Shown: positions 24,216-32,402 of the stretch, one piece after another | How positions within the stretch are numbered: the stretch's first letter is position 1 | Layout of the letters: each line of letters starts with the position of its first letter | Assembly (NCBI GenBank): GCA_965229005.1 | Contig: CBDDIP010000002.1 | Coordinates: 1 to 64,000, forward strand | DNA: 64,000 nt | From: CBDDIP01 sp965229005 | GTDB lineage: Bacteria; Actinomycetota; Acidimicrobiia; Acidimicrobiales; Ilumatobacteraceae | Direction of reading: 5' to 3' | Program-made: the position numbers and the translations under genes | Notes under the pieces: generated by a model | The model's database searches: none | Seen by the model: only the letters and a program-made list of their open reading frames with translations | Told to the model about the DNA's origin: nothing

Positions 24216-25529
24216 ATGCGGCGGATGACGTGGTCGCAGATGGACGAGCCGGAACGGGCTGCGCTGTGCAGTCGCGGGCTCGAGGCGATCTTCGATCAGC
24301 AGCTCAAGGACGACATCGGCAAGATCATCGACGACGTGCGAGCCAACGGCGACGACGCCGTCTGCCGGGCCCTGTCCCGCTTCGACGGCGTGGAGCTGCG
24401 CCCCGATCAGCTCCGGGCGACGACGCAGGAGATCGAGACGGCGCAGGTCGCACCCGAGGTCGACGAGGCGATCGACGACGCCATCGCCCACCTGCGGGCG
24501 TTCAACGAGCAGCTGCTGGCCCGCACCGGCGACTGGAGCTTCGAGAGCGAGCCCGGGCTCACCGTCGGCGAGAAGATCACCCCGATCAGCTCCGCCGGCC
24601 TGTTCGTCCCGAGCGGCAAGGCCAGCTACCCGAGCGTCGCCTACCAGCTGGCCGTCCCGGCGACGGTGGCCGGCGTGCCCGAGCTGGCGCTCGTCGTGCC
24701 ACCGGAACCTGGCGCAGCCGGCGCCATCGATCCCGCCGTGCTCGTCGTGTGCCGCAAGCTCGGTGTCGACGCCGTGTTCCGCGTCAACGGGCCGGCCGGC
24801 ATCGCCGCGCTGGGGTTCGGCACCGAGTCGATCCCGAAGGTCCGCAAGATCGTCGGCCCCGGCAGCCCGCCCGTCGCCTGCGCGCAGGTGGAGATGCAGC
24901 GCTACGGCGTCGCCACGATGATGATCCTCGGCCCGACCGAGAGCCTGGTGATCGCCGACGACAGCGCCGACCCGCGGTTCGTCGCCGCCGATCTGTTGAA
25001 CGAAGCCGAGCACGGCACCGACTCGGCGGTGTTGCTCGTGACGCCGTCGTCCGCGCTCGCCGACGCGGTCGACGCAGCGCTCGACGCGCAGTTGGCGGAA
25101 CTGCCCGCTGCCCGCGCCGAAGCGGCGCGCGCCTCGCTCGGCAGCAACGGCGGCTGCGTGTTCGTCGGTTCGCTCGCCGAGGCGGCCGAGGTGGCCAACC
25201 GCTGGGCACCCGAGCACCTGCAGGTCGCCGTGTCGCCGTCGTGCGAGGACGAGCTCGTCGAGCTGCTCGTCAACGCCGGTGAGATCCTCGTCGGTCAGAG
25301 CACGCTGTTCTCGGCCGGCAACTTCGTCATCGGCTGCCCGGCCAGCCTGCCCACCGGCGGGTTCGCCCACGTCTCCAGCGGGATCACCGCGGACGCGTTC
25401 CTCAAGCGCACTGCCGTGGCTCGATCCGATGCTGCCGCGCTGGCGCGGATGACGCCGACGATCCTGGCGATGAGCGCGCACGAAGGCTTCCCTGCGCACG
25501 CCAACGCGGCGCGCATCCGTCAGACCTGA
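24216..25529 (+). CDS. HisD-like dehydrogenase with altered metal site
   Basis: A 437-aa histidinol-dehydrogenase-family protein. It keeps the NAD-domain landmark ILGPTESLVIADD, the catalytic pair in RWAPEHLQV and the terminal EGFPAHANAARIR carrying a zinc-ligand His. The zinc region is changed: the Gln of the usual SQAEH is Glu (LLNEAEHG), the usual GDYxAGPNHVLPT reads GNFVIGCPASLPT so the ligand Asp is Asn, and the substrate His is Ser. It therefore may not oxidise histidinol, and no his genes are nearby. I chose ATG 24216 because AGGAG (24205-24209) precedes it by 6 nt. Confidence 0.82.
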   Translation: MRRMTWSQMDEPERAALCSRGLEAIFDQQLKDDIGKIIDDVRANGDDAVCRALSRFDGVELRPDQLRATTQEIETAQVAPEVDEAIDDAIAHLRAFNEQLLARTGDWSFESEPGLTVGEKITPISSAGLFVPSGKASYPSVAYQLAVPATVAGVPELALVVPPEPGAAGAIDPAVLVVCRKLGVDAVFRVNGPAGIAALGFGTESIPKVRKIVGPGSPPVACAQVEMQRYGVATMMILGPTESLVIADDSADPRFVAADLLNEAEHGTDSAVLLVTPSSALADAVDAALDAQLAELPAARAEAARASLGSNGGCVFVGSLAEAAEVANRWAPEHLQVAVSPSCEDELVELLVNAGEILVGQSTLFSAGNFVIGCPASLPTGGFAHVSSGITADAFLKRTAVARSDAAALARMTPTILAMSAHEGFPAHANAARIRQT

Positions 25530-26047
25530 GCGAGCACCCAGAGCAACGCGGTCAGCGAGAGCCCGTCACCGACGTGCCCGTCGCGGATGTCAGCGCGCAC
25601 CTGCTCCCAGCTCCGCCACTCGACTCGCTCCGCTTCGTCGGGGTCGGTCGGCTCGCCGACGTACGTCGCCGATTCGGCGATGAACAGGTTGAACGTCGTG
25701 TCCGCCAGACCGTTCTGCGGGTGGTACTTCGCCATGAACCGCAACGGACCGGGATCCCACCCGGACTCCTCCACCGCCTCACGATGCGCGGCGACGATCG
25801 GCGTCTCGCCGGGGTCGACCCGCCCCGCCGGGATCTCCCATCCCCACGTGTCGGTGATGAAGCGATGCCGCCACAGCAGCAGCACGCCACGTTCGACGTC
25901 GGTGATCACCGCGCCGGCAGCCTCGGATGGCGAGTGGACCACGTGGTGCTCGAAGCGCTTGCCGCTGGGCAGCTCGACGTCGACCAGCGCGAGACCGACC
26001 CATTCGCTCTCGTAGATCGATCGTTCACCGTGCACGCGCCATCGCAT
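25520..26047 (-). CDS. NUDIX hydrolase (ADP-ribose pyrophosphatase-like)
   Basis: A 175-aa protein with an exact Nudix box, GRVDPGETPIVAAHREAVEE plus SGW (about 80-102), following the WGWEIPAGR strand. The preceding N-terminal beta region (HHVVHSP) and overall length fit ADP-ribose/nucleoside-diphosphate-sugar hydrolases. The exact substrate is unknown. The start ATG at 26045-26047 gives MRWRVHGER. It overlaps the HisD-like gene by 10 nt tail to tail. Confidence 0.88.
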   Translation of the reverse strand: MRWRVHGERSIYESEWVGLALVDVELPSGKRFEHHVVHSPSEAAGAVITDVERGVLLLWRHRFITDTWGWEIPAGRVDPGETPIVAAHREAVEESGWDPGPLRFMAKYHPQNGLADTTFNLFIAESATYVGEPTDPDEAERVEWRSWEQVRADIRDGHVGDGLSLTALLWVLAQV

Positions 26048-26066
26048 GCGCGTGCACGGTACGCGG

Positions 26067-28670
26067 TCAGCTGGTGAAGTAGCCGTTCAGGTCGGCGATG
26101 AACTGCGTCCCCTTCGAGGCGACGAGGCACACCTTGCCACCGGTGCCGACCTTGACGATCACACCGTTGGGCACCGTCGAACCGAGCACGAAGTTGAGGC
26201 TCGACGCGGTCGGCTGCGGCGAGCCGCAGGGGAAGACCGTGACGAACCCGGCACCCTGGGTCTCGGTGACGGTGATGTTGAGCACCGCCGCCGTCGCACC
26301 GCCGGGCACGCCGACGCGGCCCGCCACCTGCAGCTGCACCACGGTGCCCGCTGCCGGCGCACCACCACCCTGGCCGAGCCCGTCGACCGTCGCCTGCCCC
26401 TGACGAGTGTCGAGGAAGCGCTGCGGGGTGATGCCGGAGAAGCCGGCACCGACGCCGAAGTAGCCGTTCACATCGGCGAGCAGCTGCACGCCGTTCGAAG
26501 CGACGAAGCAGACCTTGCCGCCCGTGCCGACCTTGGCGATCACGTTGTTGGCGATGGTCCCGCCCGCCACGAAGTTGAGGTTCGAGGCGGTCGGCGGCGT
26601 CGCCCCGCACGGGAACACGGTGACGAACCCGGCGCCCTGCGATTCGGTGACCGTGACGTTGAGCACCACGGCGGTCGCGTTGACGGGAACGCCGCCACGG
26701 TTGGTCACCTGCATCTCCTTCACCACGCCTGGAGCAACCGGGCCGCCGCCAACGGCAAGCCCGTCAACGGTCGCACCGTTGGTCCGCGTGTCGAGCACAC
26801 GGGCCGGCACGAGGGGCTCGTAGGGCGACGCATCCGTGAAGTACCCGCCGACATCGGCGAGGACCTGCGTGGCGTTGGAGACGAACACGCACACCTTGCC
26901 GTTCGTACCGATCTTGCTGATGACGCCATTGGGCACCGTCGAGGCCGCAGCGAAGTTCAGGCTCGACGTCGCCGGACGGTTGGTGCCGCACGGCCACACC
27001 GTGACGAACCCTGCGCCGACCGGTTCGGTGACGGTCACGTTGAGCACCACGGCGGTCGCGTTGGCGGGGACACCGGCTCGATTGGTGACCGGGATCTCGA
27101 TCGTTGCGCCGACGTTCTGCAGCCCGGCCCGCTGGGCGATGCCGTCGACGGTCGCACCATTCGGTCGGGTGTCGAGCACGCGGCCCGGCACCACCGCGTT
27201 GATCGCGCCGGCACCTGCGCCACTCTGCAGCTGCACCGCACCACCCGGGTACAGCGCGGTGTAGCTGACATCGGTCGACTGGCTGGTGACCGACGCGAAC
27301 GTGCCCGACACCGGACCGGTGATGACGTCGCGGGTGGTGCCCACAGCAGGCGGCGCGCCGTCGGTGATCACGTCGATGGTGCCGTTGAGCGGCGAGGTCT
27401 GGGCGACGATCAACTTGGTCAGGGCGCTGGACGACGAGTGCGGCCGCAGCGTCGATGAGGCGTTGAACGTCGCCGTCGTGCGGATGTTGCACGACTTCTT
27501 CAGCTCGACCGTGCCACCGCTGTTGTTCAGCCTGTTGAGGTCGCAGCGATCACCGTTGACGAGCGTGCCCGTGTTCGTCAACGTGTCGGTCCGTTGCTCG
27601 TAGAACCCACCCGCAGCGACCGTGATGGTGCCTTGGTTGGTGGTCGGCCCGATCATCGACCAGTAGTCGTTGACGACGATCGTGCCGGAGGCGCTGTTGG
27701 TGACCTGGCCGCCGTTGGTGAAGAAGTTGCTGGCGTAGGCCACGCTGCCACCGGTCGCGGCGACACCGGGGTTGCCGAAGGTCAGCGACCCGTTGTTCGT
27801 GAAGGACGACCCGCCGGGGAGGGTGTAGTCCATCTCGCACGCACCGGCCAGCGGCGGCAGGAAGTGGACCGCGCCGTTGTTGACGAGACTCCCCGTCCAG
27901 TTGATCGCTCCACTGGACGTGCTGCAGGCGATGTCCAGCGATTGCGTGGCGGCGATCGTGCCGGTCGTCGATCCGCCGGTGGCCAGCACCGAGAGCGCTC
28001 CGGTGCCTCCGAACGTGACGGCGCCGCTCGTCATCTTGATCTGACCACCGATCACCGCTCCGTTGCTCCCGCCGACGCCGTACGCGGACGCCGGGCTGTC
28101 GAGCAGCAGCTGCCCGCCACCGGTGAGGTTGATCGTGCCGGTGTTGAGGAACGGGCGGCGCAGCAGGATCTTCGAGCCGGAGCTGACCTGGATGAGGCTG
28201 CCGCCGATCACGTTCTGGAACGCAGGCGCTCCGTTCTGGTCGGCGTTCATGTCGAACGTCGAGCCGTTGAGCACCTGGATCACGCCACCGTTGAACAGGT
28301 TGCTGCCACCGAAGACCGCCGATGCCAGCGACACGGTGTTGCCCCCGTTGATCCGGATCGTGCCCTCGACGCGGAGCGTCGTGATGAAGCCGTCCTGCGC
28401 TCCGAGCAGGTACGTCGATGCGCTCGACACCTGGGCAACGATCCCGCCGGGCACGCACACGGCCTCACCGGAAGTCGGGAGGTGGTTGCGCGACCAGTTG
28501 ACCGGGTTGCTCCACAGACCGTCGTTGACCGAGAACACGTTCTGGTCGATCTCGGGAAGGCCGCAGTAGTCGGCCGCGGCAGCCGGCGCGACTCCCGCGC
28601 CAACGGTGAAGCCAACGGCGGCAAGGGTGGCGGCGGCAAGGGTCAGCAGCCGGTTCGGTGTGCTCGTCAT
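26067..28670 (-). CDS. Large secreted beta-repeat protein with three C-terminal repeats
   Basis: An 867-aa exported protein. A signal peptide (LLTLAAATLAAVGFTVGAG, then an APAAAA cleavage region) is followed by about 470 residues rich in Gly, Ser, Thr and Asn. These contain short repeated beta-strand motifs (LNTGTINLTGGGQL, FTNNGSLTFGN, TNQGTITVAAGG), typical of a beta-helix or filamentous surface protein. The end carries three ~120-residue repeats, each beginning RVLDTR or RFLDTR and ending GYF, each with two Cys. ATG 28668-28670 may be leaderless. Function is unknown; adhesin or envelope structure is plausible. Divergent from the SARP regulator, which may control it. Confidence 0.85.
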   Translation of the reverse strand: MTSTPNRLLTLAAATLAAVGFTVGAGVAPAAAADYCGLPEIDQNVFSVNDGLWSNPVNWSRNHLPTSGEAVCVPGGIVAQVSSASTYLLGAQDGFITTLRVEGTIRINGGNTVSLASAVFGGSNLFNGGVIQVLNGSTFDMNADQNGAPAFQNVIGGSLIQVSSGSKILLRRPFLNTGTINLTGGGQLLLDSPASAYGVGGSNGAVIGGQIKMTSGAVTFGGTGALSVLATGGSTTGTIAATQSLDIACSTSSGAINWTGSLVNNGAVHFLPPLAGACEMDYTLPGGSSFTNNGSLTFGNPGVAATGGSVAYASNFFTNGGQVTNSASGTIVVNDYWSMIGPTTNQGTITVAAGGFYEQRTDTLTNTGTLVNGDRCDLNRLNNSGGTVELKKSCNIRTTATFNASSTLRPHSSSSALTKLIVAQTSPLNGTIDVITDGAPPAVGTTRDVITGPVSGTFASVTSQSTDVSYTALYPGGAVQLQSGAGAGAINAVVPGRVLDTRPNGATVDGIAQRAGLQNVGATIEIPVTNRAGVPANATAVVLNVTVTEPVGAGFVTVWPCGTNRPATSSLNFAAASTVPNGVISKIGTNGKVCVFVSNATQVLADVGGYFTDASPYEPLVPARVLDTRTNGATVDGLAVGGGPVAPGVVKEMQVTNRGGVPVNATAVVLNVTVTESQGAGFVTVFPCGATPPTASNLNFVAGGTIANNVIAKVGTGGKVCFVASNGVQLLADVNGYFGVGAGFSGITPQRFLDTRQGQATVDGLGQGGGAPAAGTVVQLQVAGRVGVPGGATAAVLNITVTETQGAGFVTVFPCGSPQPTASSLNFVLGSTVPNGVIVKVGTGGKVCLVASKGTQFIADLNGYFTS
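26070..27191 (-). repeat. Three tandem ~120-aa coding repeats
   Basis: Approximate units on the minus strand are 26811-27191, 26430-26810 and 26070-26429. Each encodes LDTR...ATVDG, a VVLNVTVTE-like strand, GAGFVTVxPCG, SSLNF, KVGTxGKVC and LADxxGYF. The units are divergent enough to be old duplications rather than recent copies. Confidence 0.88.
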
Positions 28671-28676
28671 GGCCGG

Positions 28677-28709
28677 AACGTACGAACGAGGCGTCCAACG
28701 AACGTCCAA
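28677..28709 (-). promoter_or_regulatory. Putative SARP operator and leaderless promoter of the secreted-protein gene
   Basis: Read on the minus strand, the heptamer TTGGACG occurs at 28709-28703 and again at 28698-28692, an 11-bp period. This is followed 9 nt later by a possible -10 TACGTT (28682-28677). Direct heptamer repeats at 11-bp spacing just upstream of -10 are the known arrangement of SARP binding sites. The predicted +1 falls at about 28670, the ATG itself. Confidence 0.55.
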
Positions 28710-28789
28710 TCGCCCATTCAGTGGGCCGATCGGACCAACTTGGCAGCCCGCGAGACCGATCCGACCGCTGCGTCCTAGCCTCGCTGGTT

Positions 28790-31702
28790 GTGGCGACCGT
28801 ACGGGCGGGGCACACCTGGATCGACAGAGAGCACCTGTTGCCGCGCACCGATCACGCGCGGGTCATCCTGCTCGACGCCCCCGGCGGGTGGGGCAAGACC
28901 ACACTGGCCGAGCAGGCGATCGCCCGGTTCGCGTCGGCCGCCGCCCGCGTGCGGCTCGAGGACGACACCGCGGCTGACGCACTCGTCGCCGCGCTGCGAC
29001 GCGGGTTGCGACGAGCAGGTGTCAGCGACCTCGCCGATCTGGCCGCCAGTGACGTCCCCGACGGCGTCGCTGACGCCATGCTGAGCGCATTGGCGCAGCG
29101 CGCCGAGCCGGTCGTCGTGTTCGTCGACGAGGGCCAGTTCCTCGACGACGACGCGTCGCGTTGGCTGCGGGCGTTCGCCGACGACCTGCCATCGCCACAC
29201 CGGCTGATCGTGGCCGGACGAGCACTGGCCCCGCGGCTGGTGCGTCGCCCGCGCCGCGACGTGGTGCACATCACGATCGACGATCTGCGCTTCGACCTGA
29301 GCGAGGCCGCAGCGGTGCTCGGCGTCAGCACCGACGCAGCGGCCCCCACGCGTGTCGGCACCGATGGATGGCCGGCAGCGGTCGGACTGGCCTCGTTGAC
29401 GCGGACCAGCTTGAGCGACAACGACTGGGGCAGCGGCGCCGCACTGGACAGCCTGCTCGACCGGTTGATCGACGACGTGCTCGGCGCCGACCGGCAACTC
29501 GTTGCGCCGCTCGCCTGGCTGCCGCTGCTCTCCGTCGAGGCCGCCTCGGCGATCACCGACGGGTCCGCCTTCCAGCGCCTGCGCACCAGTGGCCTGCCCG
29601 TGCGCTTCGACGCCGCGTGGTTCCGACTCGCCGATCCGGTTCGCGAAGCGCTGCGCACGCGCAACCCGCCGGACGAGGCCGCGTGCGCCACCGTCGCCCG
29701 GCTCTACGACCTGCCGACCGCCGCCTCGTTCCTCGTCGCCTGCGACCACCTCGATGCGCTCGCCGACGAGCTCGCGAGACGTCACTGGACCGAACTGCAG
29801 GTGCTCGGTACGAGCGAGCTCGAGACGTACGTGCGCCTCATCGGTGAGACACGGCTCCGCGGACAGCCGGCGATCCTCCTCAACGCGGCACGAGCGACCG
29901 AGCTGCGCGACATGACCAGTCGACACGCATGGATCGCGCTCGGGTCGTCGATGGCCGAGGCGGGCAGCCGAGTCGACCACGAGCTGCGGGCCGAGGGACT
30001 TCGCGATGCGGTGCGCACGGCCGATCGCGACCACGTCATCACCGACGGAGTGGCGTTGCTCGACGCGCTCGACGACACCGAGCTGACGGCACGAGGCCGC
30101 ACGCTGCTCGCACTCGGCATCGCCCACGCCTTCCACTCACGGCCCGACGACCTTGCCCGCGCGGACCCCGCGTTCGACGAGGCGGCCAGCCTGTTCCGCG
30201 TGCTCGGCGAGCAGCGGTGGGAAGCCGACGCGATGAACCGCTTGGCCGTGATGGTGAGCTACCACGGCGGGCGCATCTCACTCGCTGCGGACCAGCAGGC
30301 GGCCAGCCTCGCGCTGCTGCCGGCGGGCTCCGCCGAGTGGGCGGTGGGCATGACGTACTACGCCGAGATGCTCGACTACCTGGGCCGCTCGGTCGAGAGC
30401 GAGGCGGCGGCACGTGAGGCATGGGAGGTCGGGCAACGTCTGGGCGACTCACGCGTCAGCGCGTACGGCGCATGGACCGGTGCCGTGGTCGCCGCGCACC
30501 GCCACGATCGCGAGGCGGTCGATCGTTGGCTGGCCGAAACCGAAGGCAACGCCGGGCCATGGCTGGAAGAGGTCACGGGCCAGGAGTTCCTCGCCTTCGC
30601 CGCGGACATCCTCTGCGGTCTCGGCGAAGAGGAGCGGTCACGCGTCTACCGCGACCGCGTCGCGGCCCGCGTCGGCAACGCGGGCACCCGCGAACTGCTC
30701 GACGTGCTCGACGGACGGCTGGAGGCGATGTTCGGCGACGCCACTCGTGGCGTGGAGCTGTTCGATCGTTTGGACGGCGAGCCGTACGCCACGATCCGCA
30801 CGAAGTGGGTGCGCCACCTCTTCCGCGCGGTCGCGGCGAAGCGGTTGGGCGACCGGCCCACCGCCACCCGACACGTGCAGCTGTGCCTCGATCTGGTCGA
30901 GCAGATGGGTGTGCCCGATCTCCCGCAGCGTCACGAGCCGCTGCTGGTGCAGATGCTCGCCGACGTGTGGCCCGGCGGTCCCGCCGCATCGGGAACCGGC
31001 CGCACCCGCGTCGTGCTGCTCGGCGGGTTCAACGTGCTCAACGGCGCGGAGATCGTCACGCCCGCACCGGGCAATTCGGCGACGCTGGTGAAGGTGCTGG
31101 CGATGCGCAAGGTGCTGACCACCGAGCAGGTGATCGATCTGCTGTGGCCCGACGCCGATGTCGCCACCGGGCGGTCGCGAGTGCGCAACCTGCTCAACCG
31201 GGTGCGCACGCAGACCGGCACGCTGATCGTCCGGCGCGGCGAGTCGATTGAGCTGGCCGACGACGTGGACATCGACGTCGACCAGTTCGAGTCCGGCGTC
31301 GCGACCGCGATGGCCGCTGACGCCACCGACCGCGCCGGCCTCGCCCGACTGGCGCTCAACGCGTACACCGGCGAGCTGCTGCCGGCCGACGCCTACGACG
31401 ACTGGGCCGCCGGCCCACGAGAACGGCTGCGTCGCCGCTACCTGTCGCTGATCGACATCGTCGCCGCCGATGCGTTGGAACGCGGCGATCTCGACGAGGG
31501 CGTGCGTCTGCTGGACATGGGCATCGAGGCCGAACCGCTCGAGGAGAAGCGCTACACGATGGCCGCGACCGCGCTGATCGACCAGGGGCGCCGGGCAGCG
31601 GCACGCGACGTCGTGCAGCGGGGCTACGCCGCCCTCGACGCCCTCGGCATGCCCCCTGGCCAGGACCTGGCCCGCGTCGGACGATCGTTGGACGTCGACT
31701 GA
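28790..31702 (+). CDS. STAND ATPase-TPR-SARP (BTAD) transcriptional regulator
   Basis: A 970-aa regulator. The N-terminal STAND/MalT-like NTPase has Walker A DAPGGWGKTTLAEQ (about 27-40) and Walker B VVVFVDEGQF (about 106). A long helical TPR-like middle (about 350-720) follows. The C-terminus is an OmpR-type winged helix (about 738-820; LLGGFNVLNG, VIDLLWPDAD, RSRVRNLLNRVRTQ) followed by a BTAD domain (about 825-960). This is a SARP placed at the C-terminus, the reverse of the AfsR order. GTG 28790 is chosen because an earlier start would run into the divergent gene. The inducer is unknown; the divergent secreted protein is the obvious target candidate. Confidence 0.87.
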   Translation: MATVRAGHTWIDREHLLPRTDHARVILLDAPGGWGKTTLAEQAIARFASAAARVRLEDDTAADALVAALRRGLRRAGVSDLADLAASDVPDGVADAMLSALAQRAEPVVVFVDEGQFLDDDASRWLRAFADDLPSPHRLIVAGRALAPRLVRRPRRDVVHITIDDLRFDLSEAAAVLGVSTDAAAPTRVGTDGWPAAVGLASLTRTSLSDNDWGSGAALDSLLDRLIDDVLGADRQLVAPLAWLPLLSVEAASAITDGSAFQRLRTSGLPVRFDAAWFRLADPVREALRTRNPPDEAACATVARLYDLPTAASFLVACDHLDALADELARRHWTELQVLGTSELETYVRLIGETRLRGQPAILLNAARATELRDMTSRHAWIALGSSMAEAGSRVDHELRAEGLRDAVRTADRDHVITDGVALLDALDDTELTARGRTLLALGIAHAFHSRPDDLARADPAFDEAASLFRVLGEQRWEADAMNRLAVMVSYHGGRISLAADQQAASLALLPAGSAEWAVGMTYYAEMLDYLGRSVESEAAAREAWEVGQRLGDSRVSAYGAWTGAVVAAHRHDREAVDRWLAETEGNAGPWLEEVTGQEFLAFAADILCGLGEEERSRVYRDRVAARVGNAGTRELLDVLDGRLEAMFGDATRGVELFDRLDGEPYATIRTKWVRHLFRAVAAKRLGDRPTATRHVQLCLDLVEQMGVPDLPQRHEPLLVQMLADVWPGGPAASGTGRTRVVLLGGFNVLNGAEIVTPAPGNSATLVKVLAMRKVLTTEQVIDLLWPDADVATGRSRVRNLLNRVRTQTGTLIVRRGESIELADDVDIDVDQFESGVATAMAADATDRAGLARLALNAYTGELLPADAYDDWAAGPRERLRRRYLSLIDIVAADALERGDLDEGVRLLDMGIEAEPLEEKRYTMAATALIDQGRRAAARDVVQRGYAALDALGMPPGQDLARVGRSLDVD

Positions 31703-31715
31703 CGATGCTGAACGG

Positions 31716-31907
31716 GTGCCCGACTTCGTCACCCGAACCGGCCGCAGCACCGTCACGGTGATGCTGCGGTTGATCTCGCGCGCCGCGGAGGACGGCGAGA
31801 TCGTCGGGCACGCCGAGGTGATCGATACCGGCGAGGTGGTCAACCTCCACGACGTCGACGAACTGGTCGAGCTGGTCAGGCGCCTCGCCGAGGGAGAGGA
31901 GCGGTAG
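31716..31907 (+). CDS. Small hypothetical protein
   Basis: A 63-aa protein (GTG start) that looks like a small beta-alpha fold: a VTVMLRLISRA strand, then VGHAEVIDTGEVVNL and a C-terminal helix VDELVELVRRLAEG. It lies 13 nt after the SARP gene and probably shares its mRNA. It overlaps the convergent MarR gene by 32 nt. No family recognised. Confidence 0.55.
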   Translation: MPDFVTRTGRSTVTVMLRLISRAAEDGEIVGHAEVIDTGEVVNLHDVDELVELVRRLAEGEER

Positions 31908-32328
31908 CCGGCACGTCGAGCTTGCGCAGCACGCGCACGAGTGCCTTGCAGTCGGCTGGGGAGAGCCGGCACAACGCTTCCGGCGCGGCCGACATCGTGC
32001 GCATCAGCCCGTCGGCAACGCGACGGCCCCTCGTCGTCAGGGCCACCTCGCGCACGCGCCGGTCGGTCGTCGACGCACGCCGCTCGGCCAGACCGAGCTC
32101 CTCGAACCGATCGACCACCGCGGTGACGTAGGACGCGTCGCACCGCAACTGCGACGCCATGTCACGCATCCGCGCCGGCCCGTGCACCAGCAGCATGAGC
32201 GCCTGACCGTGCGGAGGCGTCAGGCCGACGTCGGCCATCGCCGCGAAGAACAAGTCGCGCCTGGCGAAGAAGAGCGAGCTGAGGATTCCCCACGCCTCGT
32301 CCAGCTCGGCGCCCGGCTGTCGGTCCAT
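31876..32328 (-). CDS. MarR-family transcriptional regulator
   Basis: A 150-aa winged-helix protein with MarR landmarks: GLTPPHGQALMLLVHG, a recognition helix in CDASYVTAVVDRFEELGLAERR, and the wing TTDRRVREVALTTRGR. It is divergent from a DrrAB-type exporter with a palindrome on the intervening promoter, the classic layout of a MarR repressor of drug efflux. ATG at 32326-32328. Confidence 0.92.
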   Translation of the reverse strand: MDRQPGAELDEAWGILSSLFFARRDLFFAAMADVGLTPPHGQALMLLVHGPARMRDMASQLRCDASYVTAVVDRFEELGLAERRASTTDRRVREVALTTRGRRVADGLMRTMSAAPEALCRLSPADCKALVRVLRKLDVPATAPLPRRGA

Positions 32329-32366
32329 GACTTCATCCTACCGAGTTCCATGAGTTCGATCAAAGG

Positions 32367-32395
32367 TTGACAATGGTCAAGCATATTCGTATGGT
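32367..32395 (+). promoter_or_regulatory. Exporter promoter with overlapping MarR-type operator; leaderless
   Basis: A consensus -35 TTGACA (32367-32372), 17-nt spacer and -10 TATGGT (32390-32395) place +1 at about 32402-32403, on the ATG of the ABC ATPase. The -35 lies inside a perfect palindrome TTGACAATGGTCAA (32367-32380; 5-bp arms, 4-nt centre), which fits a repressor site for the divergent MarR protein. Confidence 0.72.
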
Positions 32396-32402
32396 CGCGC
32401 TC

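Noticed and set aside
24216..25529. Annotating this gene simply as histidinol dehydrogenase in histidine biosynthesis
   Set aside because: Zinc-ligand and substrate residues are substituted and no his genes are adjacent.
28658..28789. Earlier GTG start for the SARP regulator at 28658
   Set aside because: It would read through the divergent promoter and into the secreted-protein gene, and the added residues have no domain.
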